Shown: positions 44,363 to 54,349, numbered from the stretch's first letter. The stretch is 64,000 bases of DNA from Acanthacorydalis orientalis (GCA_034766995.1 CM068313.1:58448877-58512876), one strand, 5' to 3'. A program made the numbers and translations. Notes: generated by a model from the letters alone, not told the origin.

Positions 44363-44954
44363 TATGACAAATGTTCGTACCTTTTTTAAGGTGAAATTCA
44401 AAGGCAGTGTTTGCTGTTTGTACATATATTTATTCTAATACATATGTGCCATTTTCATGCACCATCTTTCACATAGTTTCATAATTGCGTCCTCCTAGAA
44501 ATTGACACCTTTCTGGGCGATAAATTAATCCAGGCGGTTTCTGCAAGCTTCCAAGGAAGTGAAGTTTTTCCCATTAAGGAAGTTTTGTAGCAACCAAAAT
44601 AATTCGTACTGAAAGTGCAAGATCAGGTGAATATGGTGGGTGAGATATGACGTTCCAGCCAAACTGCACCAATTTTTGCCAGGTATGCAGAGAGACGTGA
44701 GGTGTAGTGTTGTCTTGGTGGAAAACAACATCCTTCTGATTAGGTAATTCTGGACAGTTTCAATCGATTTCCACTTTTAATTGGTCCAATGGAGCACAAT
44801 ACATTTCTGAATTTATCATCTGATTATTTGGAAGAATCTCGTAATACACAATACTCTTCCAATTTCACCAGATACACAACATCACCTTCTTCTAAAGAAG
44901 GCCCCCTTTTGGAGTGACTAACAGAGGCTTATTTTGTATTTCCCAAGAATTTTT
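44358..44954 (-). pseudogene. mariner transposase C-terminal half (split element, distal part)
   Basis: Minus strand in order: GKNSWEIQNKPLLVTPKGGL (just after the first catalytic block), KKVMLCIW-NWKSIVYYEILP, NNQMINSEMYCAPLDQLKVE, NQKDVVFHQDNTTPHVSLHT (second catalytic block), WQKLVQFGWNVISHPPYSPD, LALS-RIILVATKLP, and, in a shifted frame, LLQNFLNGKNFTSLEACRNR. The 3' end GGTTATGACAAATGTTCGTA abuts (TA)n at 44358. The missing N-terminal half is found at 46417-47096 on the same strand. The two halves meet at the KRKRSW region, so they are one element split by the insertion at 44955-46416. Confidence 0.85.
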
Positions 44955-45579
44955 GCCGGAAAACTTCTTACACTTCGGGTTTAATATGGGACAAACTATG
45001 CGACAGTCAATGTTACGATTTTGTATATATTAAACAAATCTTAATAACATTAAAACTATAACGCATATCCAAATAAGCAATACATGGTTTAATAGAAGTA
45101 AAGATGTTAGAATGTTATGCAATGTTAAGCGCTTGACAACACAGGCCGCCAAAACATTGTCGCCAAATTGTAGTATAATATTATCAGTTCGCCATGCGGA
45201 GAAATTAATTTAGCTCTATAGTGTGTACGTGTAGGATGTTGTGTGAGTTATCGTTTAACAGAGCTGTACAAGTGCTATAAAATGAAGTACTAATAGTGAC
45301 AGTAGTAAAAGCAATTGAAAAGATATATACTAATAAATTGTTGAATCTGGACTAATTTTCTCTAAAATTTAAAAAATTTCCAAATATCTTCACGGGGAAC
45401 GAGAAGGCAAATAAGTATCTTAAACGGTTATAAAGTGAAAGAAAACTAGATGAAGGATCCAAAAAGGCTCCTAGGACAGGATCAGAATGAATGTGGTGGA
45501 GGAGTGTCAGCGTCGAAAATTTGAGGCGGACAACAGTCACGCGAACGCTGTAACGTCTGATGCAAGTTCACAGGCTAGA

Positions 45580-46280
45580 TGTCGACAGTGAGATGGAATC
45601 GTCGGAATGCGACGAAAGAAGCAGATGTAAAGTTTGAGAATAGATACTCAGTGTTTAAAACCCATTGGGGTCTGGCGACGGAGCACTTTAAAAAGACATT
45701 TGATGGCAACAAGTTGGGTTCTGTTTGTGTAGTTTGTGACCGCATATGGTTCCAAAACAATTTAAAACAGCCAAATGCAGCTATGTTATAATTCTTACAA
45801 CAGGAATTTACAGATGAACACGTTCAACATTTCATGTTGTGCTCAAACTGTTGTAAATTAGTAAAGCCAAGAAAGGTGCCAACGTTGAGTAAAATTAACG
45901 GTTTAGCGTATCCGCTGAAGACAACACACTTACCACTCGACTGTATCGAGATGTTTATTTTTCAACTAATCCTTTACTACACAGAGCATGTCAAAACAAT
46001 AGTTAGTGACTGGTCCTGCAATCCCAACATACCGCTTCTGCTCACCGGGGACTTTAACATTGATGCGTCGAACGATCGTCTGAAACAGTTTCTGAACGAC
46101 AATTTCAGATTGGTCCTGGCCACGGATCCAACTGACTTCACAACTTTAAAGAATACCACTGTAGACTTAACGTTCTCTACAAATATAAGTGTAGTATGTA
46201 AGTCTTACATATTGTACTACTCTTACCATTATCCTGTCTTGAACAAAATTTTACAAATTAGTCAGCATTGTGAGAAATAA
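45580..46280 (+). pseudogene. Helentron protein remnant: cysteine domain fused to endonuclease
   Basis: Two exon-like pieces, separated by a stop at about 45788. 45579-45791: FKKTFDGNKLGSVCVVCDRI with CxxC, then WFQNNLK. 45800-46280: DEHVQHFMLCSNCCKLVKPR with a second CxxC, then KVPTLSKINGLAYPLKTTHL. Together these are the conserved N-terminal cysteine region of Helitron/Helentron polyproteins (DUF6570-like). The frame then passes without Rep or helicase into an APE-like endonuclease: PLLLTGDFNIDASNDRLKQF, TTLKNTTVDLTFSTNISVVC and SYHYPVLNKI. GDFN and the catalytic SYH are present, but the first part of the endonuclease is missing. This is a large internal deletion. Domain names are recalled from the family. 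Confidence 0.7.
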
Positions 46281-46391
46281 TTAAAAAGACGCACAAGTTT
46301 GTTGTGCTCATTTCTTTCTTACTAACCTTACAAACATCCCCCCCCCCGAGAACACCGCTTAGGTAAGACGTTTTTTGCTAAGACCTTCAGC

Positions 46392-46412
46392 GGTAGTGAC
46401 TCCGACACTACC
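46392..46412. other. terminal hairpin of the Helentron-like insertion
   Basis: GGTAGTG/CACTACC perfect 7-bp stem around the 7-base loop ACTCCGA. Confidence 0.7.
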
Positions 46413-46416
46413 TACC

Positions 46417-47096
46417 AATTTTTTCGATCTAGATTATTGTAGCGATCCATTTTTCATCGTCCGTGATTATTGGTTTCAGTAACTGGTAGTTTTTATTTCT
46501 TTTAGGGAGGGAATCACTGATGGAAATGCATTCCATTAAATTTCTTCCAGTCAAATTATGAAGTACTCAAACATCGTAGCGATTTACATATCCAAGTGTC
46601 TACAACTGACTCACAACATTCATATTAGACAGCTGCAGTATCTCTCCGATATCTCTTGTCATATACGTCGATAATTTTAAATAATTATTGAAATTTTGTC
46701 ATTAACAACAACTGAATGCCTACCGCAATGCTCTCGATCATCTAGATCGAATTTTTCATCCCAGAAATGAGCAAACTACTTTCAAATAGTACTGTCAGTT
46801 ACAACATTTTCTCCATAAACAACGGCTGTCTTCTTGGATGCCTTTATAGCACGATTTCCTCTCCGGAAATAAAAGAGCATCAAATGACAAAAACACACCT
46901 TATATTCCTCCATTTTCAATTTGATATTTAATACTCTTAAAATTCCCAAAATTACACAAAAATATCAAAGAAAGAAACGTTGAAATGTCACCTGTCTAAA
47001 TAATACACATGGAGTCATGTCATATAATCGAGCTGCGTGTGAAACTGCAATTAATGACATCTATTAGAGAAAGCTACGAACTTTTGTTCCAACCAA
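46417..47096 (-). pseudogene. mariner transposase N-terminal half (split element, proximal part)
   Basis: Minus strand across frames: LMLFYFRRGNRAIKASKKTA (first helix-turn-helix), VVYGENVVTDSTI, FDLDDREHCGRHSVVVNDKI (second helix-turn-helix), then ISICDSLL-like text. It ends with LLKPIITDDEKWIA and YNNLDRKN at 46417-46480, the first catalytic block (TxDEKW). The 5' terminal repeat TTGGTTGGAACAAAAGTTCG lies at 47096 against (TA)n. It completes the mariner whose C-terminal half is at 44358-44954. Confidence 0.8.
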
Positions 47097-47113
47097 TATA
47101 TATATATATATAG

Positions 47114-47150
<37 letters not shown>
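47097..47150. repeat. (TA)n microsatellite
   Basis: TA tract abutting the mariner 5' end. Confidence 0.95.
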
Positions 47151-47151
<1 letters not shown>

Positions 47152-47322
47152 CTGTTTTATTTATCCAATTTATAAAAATGAAAAACAGAAGAGAAGTAAG
47201 AGAAAAAAACAACAATAATTCCATAAACATCGAAAGTTCTTTTAGTGCTTATAAAACAATATTAAAGCCGATAATTAAACCTGCAGTAACACATACTATA
47301 ACGTAAACAATAAAACAGGCAC

Positions 47323-47325
<3 letters not shown>

Positions 47326-47364
<39 letters not shown>
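47326..47364. repeat. (TA)n microsatellite
   Basis: Pure TA tract. Confidence 0.95.
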
Positions 47365-47369
<5 letters not shown>

Positions 47370-48170
47370 GTGATTGTATATAAATACAATCGAGACCCTC
47401 CGGCAATCCTTCTACGTACCGTTTTCGTTTCACTGCAGTTTCCGGCAACGTCCGTTGAGGGCGTCGAGCGCTGTTATTTCAATTTGTGTCATTTCTATTG
47501 TTCGTATGTATTGTTGATTGTTTTAACACCGACTACAATAATGCGTTCAATCGTGATTGTTGGGTCAGGTGTACCTACACGCTATGTATTGTATATTTCA
47601 TTTCCGCTGTTTAATTTTTAACAGGGGCGTAGCGAATTTTATGTTTCTGACGCAAGCAATTGAGAATTTTTTGGTTCTGATTCATTTTTAATCGCTTTAT
47701 AGTGAATAAAATAAACATTTTATTTTATAATTAAATATTTTTTGTACATCACACAATTCAGTTGATTAGTACCTACTGAAATAGGAATAACTCTAATTGA
47801 TAAAAAATACTACAGATTTACCAAGATAAAAATATCAGTTATTTAAAAATTGACAATTTATTTTTCCATCAAACAGAAGGTAATATCATAGAAAATAGCT
47901 TATCCTCTTTTTAAACAATCTGTTAATTTGTGAATTTAATGTAAATTGTAAGCCGGCCTCAAATATTTTACAAGAATATAGCTAGGATATGTCGGTGATA
48001 TCTTCACTATCTTCGATATACAAAGAGAAATCAGACAACATATTGTACAAAAAAAAAATACCAATGTAAAACAATGAAATCCTTTCGTGAAATAGACAGT
48101 CCTAAGTATATTGATCACAAGAAAAAGAAATAGATTTGAATTTCACATTTACAGAAAGAAACCAGTAAAA
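47365..48170. other. unannotated spacer
   Basis: A less A+T-rich patch at 47390-47600 contains an 83-codon frame with no recognised domain. CAGGGGCGTAGCGAA at 47623 resembles hAT-type ends, but no partner end was found. Confidence 0.45.
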
Positions 48171-48174
48171 ATGT

Positions 48175-48215
48175 GTACAGGGAGGCACAAAAATAACGAA
48201 GAGGTTTGAACAGTT
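48175..48215 (+). repeat. solo DUF4817-element terminal repeat
   Basis: GGAGGCACAAAAATAACGAA then GAGGTTTGAAC matches the right terminus of the element at 25074-26382 (AGGTGGCACAAAAACAACGA, GTAGTTTAAA). Confidence 0.6.
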
Positions 48216-48265
48216 AATTATTTTTAAAGGTTTTTTTCTCCATCAATAGGGATTTCTAGAAATGG

Positions 48266-48519
48266 AAGAAATGGAAGATTAAGCTAAATGCAGCGAATTC
48301 AGAAGGAATACTATTTCATTGAGAAAGGAAGAAGGACCCAGGGCACCTTGACATCAATGGAGATGAAATACCTTGAGAGAGACTCCGTTAAATATCTGGG
48401 TGTGCACATTGACAGACGGTTCACGTACAACGAGCATGTCGCATGTGCACAGAGGAAAGCGTACACTGCCCTGGATATGCTGCATCCTTTAATGGACAAG
48501 AAAAGCAGCCTGACCAAGA
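48266..48519 (+). mobile_element. Jockey-type RT fragment, truncated at both ends
   Basis: Encodes RIQKEYYFIEKGRRTQGTLT, MKYLERDSVKYLGVHIDRRF and AQRKAYTALDMLHPLMDKKS, the RT thumb region. It is almost identical to 55190-55440 (AGCTAAATGCAGCGAATTCA against AGCTAAACGCAGCGAATACA). It ends abruptly at GACCAAGAAA, where piggyBac sequence begins. About 254 bases, so both ends are lost. Confidence 0.85.
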
Positions 48520-48520
48520 A

Positions 48521-49848
48521 ATCGCTATAGCCGAAATCGATAGCGATTATGAAAATGACTCCTCAAGCACTGTCGATGAAGAAGAAGAGAAGGAGAGGAA
48601 GATATTTTCAATACAGGTAGAAGAAGAAAGAGAATGAGGTTGTTGGAAGATTCTGAAGACGATATTGAAGAAAGCAATGAACGGCAAAATATTAAAATTA
48701 CTATTGATGGAACAGTTTTGAACAAAATCAAAACAAGATCCTCTCCTGAGAGACCACCTCTTCATACTATTTTCAAAGATTTATCTGGTCCAACTGGACA
48801 TTCCAAAGGAAATATTATGATGGGTTAGGTAAGGACCGCATTTTATTTACTATTTGAAAATCGTATAATGGATTACATTATAAAATGTATGGAATTGGAG
48901 GAACGAATATTTTTTGGAAAAGAATGGAGTTTACCTCGAGATAAGTCAGAGCCATTTATAGGTCTTTTATACATGGGCGGTGCATATGAGTAAAAAATGT
49001 CAACGTATCGTTTTTATGGAGTAAAAAAAGAGGTTCTTCATTTTTTCGAATAACATGAACTGAAATTGCTTCATGGAAATACTAAGTTTTTTACGTTTTG
49101 CTAAAAAAAACGAGCGAAGTCAACGTTTGGGACAGGATAAATTCTCTTTGGTATCGAGAGTATGGGACACATTCATTGAAAACTGTCAAGTGTGTTATAA
49201 GCCAGCCGCAAATATCATAGTTGACGAACAGCTGTTCCCAACCGAAGCTAGCTGTAAGTTCTCCCAATACATGCCGAATGAACCAGATAAATTTGGCATA
49301 AAATTTCGGTTGGCATTTGATGTAAAAAGTAAATATGTTGTACATGGGTTTCCATACTTGGAAAAAGATGAAACGAGACCGACATCAATGTAATTGGGTG
49401 AGACCGTTGTTTTGAAGCTCATTGAACCATTTACTGAACCATGACTGAAGCTACTGAACCATTTTTACCATACTATCATACCATACTAACATGTACTATA
49501 CTGGACCATTTACTGAAACTACTGAACCATTTATTTTTCTTTTAGTAGAACAATCATTCATATGTAAAAACTGTGGTATTGAATAAGGAAACATAATTTT
49601 ATTACAACGCTATTTTCATGATTACTATTTTTTATTAAGAAGATTAAACTTTTATATATGAAGACTGCAAGTTTGTTAAGTTAATAGTATTATAATGTTT
49701 AATTATTTTTCTGATAAAAGTAAAAAAAAATTAAAAAGAGAATATTTTTTAATAAATATTTGCACAGTTATTTGCATTTAAACGCAAAGATGTCAAAATA
49801 CAAATTTTGGTCGAAATAGGTATACACAAAATCGTAGTAGAATTAGTG
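48521..49848 (+). pseudogene. piggyBac transposase relic, second copy
   Basis: Same family as the element at 20.4 kb but retaining the other half of the protein. In order: an acidic N-terminus (SDYENDSSSTVDEEEEKERK), a frameshift near 48633, SEDDIEESNERQNIK, RPPLHTIFKDLSGPTGHSKG, EWSLPRDKSEPFIGLLYMGG, FLRFAKKNERSQRLGQDKFS, LVSRVWDTFIENCQVCYKPA, NIIVDEQLFPTEASCKFSQY, KPDKFGIKFRLAFDVKSKYV-like text with the first catalytic Asp, GFPYLEKDETRPTSM, a stop, LGETVVLKLIEPFTEP, then decay. The right end, GTAGTAGAATTAGTG before TTAA at 49849-49852, matches GGTAGTTCTAGTG TTAA of the first copy. The left end has been replaced by the Jockey fragment. Confidence 0.88.
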
Positions 49849-49852
49849 TTAA

Positions 49853-50049
49853 TAAAATGAATAAACCTAATAAACGCTTAATTCAAATATACAATCAGAA
49901 TTATTTTATCTCCTACAGTTTTGGTACAATATTTTTATATATTGCTTTTTGGGATTTCAGGTATTTTTTCAGTAATAACTAATGTATCTAAAACATTATT
50001 TTAATAATTTTAATATCTAAACGACCTTGTTCGAGACTTGAATGTATTC
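49853..50049. other. short spacer
   Basis: A+T-rich sequence without feature. Confidence 0.5.
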
Positions 50050-51140
50050 CAAAAACAGACTGAACTTTTCTGTTTTAGGCTGAAAGACAGAAATTACGTT
50101 CAGAATGACACTAAAGTGTGTTTCTTTCGAAACCGTCACGAAGAGTTCCAAGATTTCTATTCTGAAGAAAATGATTTAATGTATTAACAATATTTGCGTT
50201 ACGATTGATGTGTTTGATCATGGATATAAAACAACAGAGTGCAGACTGTTCATTGACTCTTCAAAAACTAATTTAAAAGCTATCCTTTTGAACAATAGGA
50301 ACAAATTTCCTTCTGTGCCGCTAGCTTATACAACTGACATGAAGAAAACGTATGAAAATATGAAAATTCAGTATGACAAGTATTGCTGGACTATATGATA
50401 CGATTTACAAGTCGTTTCGTGTTAATGGGTTTGCGGCTTGACTGTACAAAATTTGTTTGTTTCTTATACGAATGGGACAACAGGGACAAAAAAAATCACT
50501 ACATCAAGAAAAAATGGCCAGAACGTGAATTACTCACCCATAAAAGGAAAAATGTTGTACATTCCTCACTAGTCAACTCTGACATGATACTTCTACCTCC
50601 ACTTCACATACAGTTAAGGTGATTTAAAAACTTTGCTAAGGCGATGGATAAAAATGGCGCTGTTTCATTATTCAAAGGAAAATAATCCTCGGATAAGTGA
50701 TGCTAAAATCAAGGAAGGTGTGTTTGTGAGTCCTCAATTAACAGCTATGATTGTAAATGGAGATTTCGAAAATCTGTTACGCCAAGTTGAAAAATCAGCT
50801 TGAAGGTGATTGAAAAGGGTTATACAAAAGTTTTTTTATGAAATCGTAAATCTCCGAACCACCGTGAGATTGTGGGTAGACTGTTACAGTCATACAAAGA
50901 TATGGGGTGTCATATGTTCCTCAAAATACATTTTTTGGACTCTCACCTAGATTTCTTTCCTAACAATCTCGGTGCTGTCAGTGATGAACTTGAGCGTTTC
51001 CACTAAAACATCCTCACCATGGAAAAGAGGTACCAGGGGATAGTGGGGTGCAAGAATGCTTGCTGATATGTTATGGGACGCTGAAAAGGAATGTTTTAGA
51101 TGCCAAACACGCAAGGAATTCAATAAATCTCATATTTTAG
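50050..51140 (+). pseudogene. uncharacterised arthropod transposon-type protein, broken copy
   Basis: Frame-hopping translation gives one collinear protein: LKDRNYVQNDTKVCFFRNRH then EEFQDFYSEENDLMY (50080-50180), FDHGYKTTECRLFIDSSKTN and FPSVPLAYTTDMKKTYENMK (50210-50380), KFVCFLYEWDNRDKKNHYIK with KKWPERELLTHKRKNVVHSS (50450-50570), LLPPLHIQLR (50590-50620), NNPRISDAKIKEGVFVSPQL (50685-50745), and HTKIWG-ICSSKYIFW then FFLTISVLSVMNL-type text corresponding to FLDSHLDFFPNNLGAVSDE (50920-50990). MEKRYQG (51018-51038) follows. I recall this protein as widespread and repetitive in insects and other arthropods, without an assigned enzymatic role. The call as transposon-derived is inference. Confidence 0.55.
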
Positions 51141-51176
51141 GTAAGTTGAATAGTGTCATGTATTATGTAAATTATA

Positions 51177-51361
51177 TACATTTCTTTCACACTTGACCTG
51201 TGTGTCACAAAAAAACCGTGATTGGTGGAAAAAAAGTACTTATGCATTTGAATTCAGTGAAAAAGTTATATAAGGATCAGATATTTTCCCTCGTGTGAAA
51301 AAAATGTTAATTCCCGTTCCCCAGTTTTTTCTGAACAAAACTACAAAAATGGACTATAATA
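51177..51361. repeat. 185-bp direct repeat, left copy
   Basis: Begins TACATTTCTTTCACACTTGA and ends GGACTATAATA. It is repeated almost identically at 52279-52464 on the other side of the mariner. Both copies begin and end with TA. Confidence 0.95.
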
Positions 51362-52278
51362 CGAGGTCAGACGATTAAGTAATGAGACAAAATTCAAAAA
51401 TCGAGTACATTTAAAAATTAAGGTACATCGCTGCGATCCCCTTCAAAGTAGTCCCCTCCCGCATCTATACACTTATTCCAGCGAGTTTTCCAGTTTTCGT
51501 AACAATTCTGGAACACTTCTTGTGGGACCTCACCGAGTACCCTCGTCACAGATTCTTGGATATCTTCAACGGAGTCAAAATGTCGACCTTTGACGAATTT
51601 TTTCATATGGGGGAATAGGAAAAAGTCGTAGGGTGACATGTCCGGTGAATAGGGCGGTTGTGGTAACGTTGCGATGCCTTTAGACGCCAAAAACTGAGAG
51701 ACACTGAACCCACTGTGACAGGGAACATTGTCGTGATGCAGAACCCAAGTCTTCGCGATCTCTGGACGCACTCTGAGCACCCTTTTTCGTAATTTTTCGA
51801 GCACATTGCGGTAGAATACTTGATTTACGGTTTGCCCAGGTGGTACGAACTCTTTGTGAACCACCCCTTTGCTGTCGAAGAAGCAAATCAACATGGTTTT
51901 CACTTTAAAATCGCCTTTTTTAAAATGGCCTTTTTTAAAATCGGCATGCCACCGAAGCACCTGACTACGACTCAGGGCATCACTACCATACACTTTAAGC
52001 ACTTTTTCATAAGTTTCTGTCGCGGTTTCGTCGAGTTTTGCACAAAATTTTATCGCGCACCGTTGCTCTAAATTTCTCTGTTCCATTTTCGTGACATGCA
52101 CTACTCGCGCGTTGTTACAAAACACTAAACAGCTGGCGAAGAAATGATCATACGAGGATGGTCAAGATCTCAATCGAGAGAGTAGGGATCTGCTATTACG
52201 GTAGCGGAGTTACAGGTTCGCAGTATTACCACAAGCCGAGAAAAAAAATCGGTCGCATTACTTAATTGTCTGACCTCG
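51362..52278 (-). mobile_element. internally deleted mariner element between direct repeats
   Basis: 917-bp element with TA at both edges (51360-51361; 52279-52280). The left end is CGAGGTCAGACGATTAAGTA then ATGAGAC. The right end as complement is CGAGGTCAGACAATTAAGTA then ATGCGACC. It is short of the usual 1.3 kb because of an in-frame internal deletion. The terminal repeats differ from those of the 41.9-kb mariner, so it is a separate lineage. Confidence 0.93.
51418..52125 (-). CDS. mariner transposase, internally deleted but open reading frame
   Basis: 235-codon uninterrupted frame. Translation could also start at the internal Met of MEQRNLEQRCAIKFCAKLDE (about 52086), closer to the family start. 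The N-terminal helix-turn-helix begins ALSRSQVLRWHADFKKGH. A deletion of roughly 110 residues then removes the second helix-turn-helix and the first catalytic Asp block. The frame resumes at KVKTMLICFFDSKGVVHKEF, VPPGQTVNQVFYRNVLEKLR, WVLHHDNVPCHSGFSVSQFL (second Asp), TLPQPPYSPDMSPYDFFLFP (third Asp) and CIDAGGDYFEGDRSD. The junction lies in a short direct repeat (TTTTTAAAATGGC/TTTTTAAAATCGGC). It cannot be catalytically complete. Whether it is expressed is unknown. Confidence 0.85.
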   Translation of the reverse strand: MFCNNARVVHVTKMEQRNLEQRCAIKFCAKLDETATETYEKVLKVYGSDALSRSQVLRWHADFKKGHFKKGDFKVKTMLICFFDSKGVVHKEFVPPGQTVNQVFYRNVLEKLRKRVLRVRPEIAKTWVLHHDNVPCHSGFSVSQFLASKGIATLPQPPYSPDMSPYDFFLFPHMKKFVKGRHFDSVEDIQESVTRVLGEVPQEVFQNCYENWKTRWNKCIDAGGDYFEGDRSDVP

Positions 52279-52464
52279 TACATTTCTTTCACACTTGACC
52301 TGTGTGTCACAAAAAAACCGTGATTGGTGGAAAAAAAGTACTTATGCATTTGAATTCAGTGAAAAACTTATATAAGGATCAGATATTTTCCCTCGTGTGA
52401 AAAAAAATGTAAATTCCCGTTCCCCAGTTTTTTCTGAACAAAACTACAAAAATGGACTATAATA
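52279..52464. repeat. 186-bp direct repeat, right copy
   Basis: Matches 51177-51361 with only a few substitutions and a one-base difference in an A run. Confidence 0.95.
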
Positions 52465-52988
52465 TGTAATAGAAACTACAGAATATAAAGTATTCAAGGA
52501 ATATTTTAGATCCCATTAAAAATATATTTAAGCTTGAAACATACCTAAGCTTTTCAATGAATCAAAATGAAATCGAATCATTGATTTCTAATGTGTCGGA
52601 CTTCATTCAATATTCATCTGTCTTCCCGATACTATTGATTCGTTCATAAATACGTTACACTTGACAAAATGCCATTACCTTTCAAATTCGCCAAAAAAAC
52701 AAACACATTTTAAAAACGAGAGATGAATTTTTAAACCTAATCGTTATTTATTGAGAGTCTCTTTAAAAGAAAAGCTTGATTTTTTTACGAAAAGTTAACA
52801 TCTTTCAATAAACAACCATCAACGGTTTCATCAATATTCTTTCGAAATATAGAATTTAAATTGTAATTTATTGAATTTAAAGTTACTGATGTGAAAAATG
52901 CAGTCAAGTCAATAGAATTTATTTTATGAAAAATGTATTGTTTTATTGAAGAATATAATGTTTTCTATTTAAAACTACAATTTCATCA

Positions 52989-52991
<3 letters not shown>
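52465..52991. other. unannotated A+T-rich spacer
   Basis: No feature recognised. Confidence 0.5.

Positions 52992-53034
<43 letters not shown>
52992..53034. repeat. (TA)n microsatellite
   Basis: Pure TA tract. Confidence 0.95.
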
Positions 53035-53037
<3 letters not shown>

Positions 53038-53482
53038 AAATGAAATGTTTTGTGAATAAGTGAAGTTGGTGCAATTTTGATTTATTTACGTGAAAATAAT
53101 GAAATCTACTCGCTTACTAAATTAAAATATATGGTATTTTATGCATACGTAAAACACATATGCACACACAAGTATTCAATCCATTTTTCCAAGTGTAAAT
53201 TTCCCAACAAAGTTTCTACATTAAAGCGTTTCCCGGAAACGTACTTGGTACGTTCATACCACAATCGTTTCATACGAATCTGTATAACGAAAAGGTTTTC
53301 TCAGTAAAATTTTACGTGAAAGATATTTAATTTTTTTCCGACTTTTTTTGTTTTCTGTCGATAAATAAGGTAAGTCTGTGTAAAAAACACCGTTAATTAA
53401 ATCTGTGAAACAATATTTAACGGCTATCAAAGATTTAAAACTTTTAGAATGATTGAAAAAAATCATATATTAAAATCTAAGT

Positions 53483-53487
<5 letters not shown>
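53035..53487. other. unannotated A+T-rich spacer
   Basis: No feature recognised. Open frames here are short and without domains. Confidence 0.5.

Positions 53488-53558
<71 letters not shown>
53488..53558. repeat. (TA)n microsatellite
   Basis: Pure TA tract at the left edge of family H copy 3. Confidence 0.95.
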
Positions 53559-53560
<2 letters not shown>

Positions 53561-53569
53561 CAGTTAATA

Positions 53570-54349
53570 ATGATGCTGTTCCCATGACTTTTATTCGTTC
53601 TCTGATTGGTTGATATCTGTCAAATCGTCTATGTTCTCATTGCTTATTATTTTTTTTTTGAGGATTTTTGCTGGACCTCTTCATGAAATGTTGAATTACT
53701 CTCAGCTTGGCTATACATCCGAGAGTCTTTAAAGACCCAATAACCAATACATGTCTTCAAATTCATCAATTTTCCTATGAGAACTAATTGTTATCCATTG
53801 CATTTTGTCCGAATCTGGGAAAAATTAGAAAAAAACCCAGATGTGTTCATAGAAATTCCCACCTCTCGACAGAAATAAAACGGAAAAGGACAAGGAAGGA
53901 TCGAAGGAAAGGAGAGGAAGGGAATACTAAATCAACAGTTATCGGTCAGTTCGAGGATTGTCGTCATCGTCATTTTCTACTTGCGCAATATTCTCACGTT
54001 AAATAGTACGGTTGCACGAACTTGTTCTTACGTCTGTGTTTGCCCACCGTGTTCGCCAAGAGAATATATTTAGGTTGGCAGAGTCGCGCGATGAGATGAT
54101 TACCGAGCGGCTTATGTTTATAAAAGTTCAGACTCAGTTTGTACATGAACTGTGCAATCGTATCTATTTTTGTCTCTTGATGTAACTGGACATTATCGTG
54201 GTTATTATGATTTACGTTTTATGCTTATTATTTATGTATATTATTTGTTAGTCACTGTTATTTGTTAGGAAATAGCGAGTATTAGGGAGAGAGAGATGAA
54301 AATTCCCCCCAAAAGTTGGAGACCACAGTGAGCACGAGATGGAGCCACC

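Larger units (their letters stand above)
44955..46416 (+). mobile_element. Helentron-like deletion derivative inserted in a mariner
   Basis: 1462-bp insertion. Both junctions show AATTTTT of the host mariner (44948-44954 and 46417-46423). It contains the N-terminal cysteine domain and the endonuclease domain of a Helentron (see 45580-46280) but no Rep or helicase. The right end carries a perfect 7-bp stem, GGTAGTG-ACTCCGA-CACTACC (46392-46412), four bases from the junction. This is the position of the terminal hairpin in Helitron-like elements. The duplicated AATTTTT could be a true target duplication, which would not be typical of Helitrons, or a property of the T-rich target. Confidence 0.65.

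Noticed and set aside
46320..46345. Poly-C run as a special structure
   Set aside because: A single homopolymer run next to the Helentron end, with no further pattern.
47623..47640. hAT-type terminal repeat (CAGGGGCGTAGCGAA)
   Set aside because: No matching second end, no 8-base target duplication and no hAT transposase nearby.
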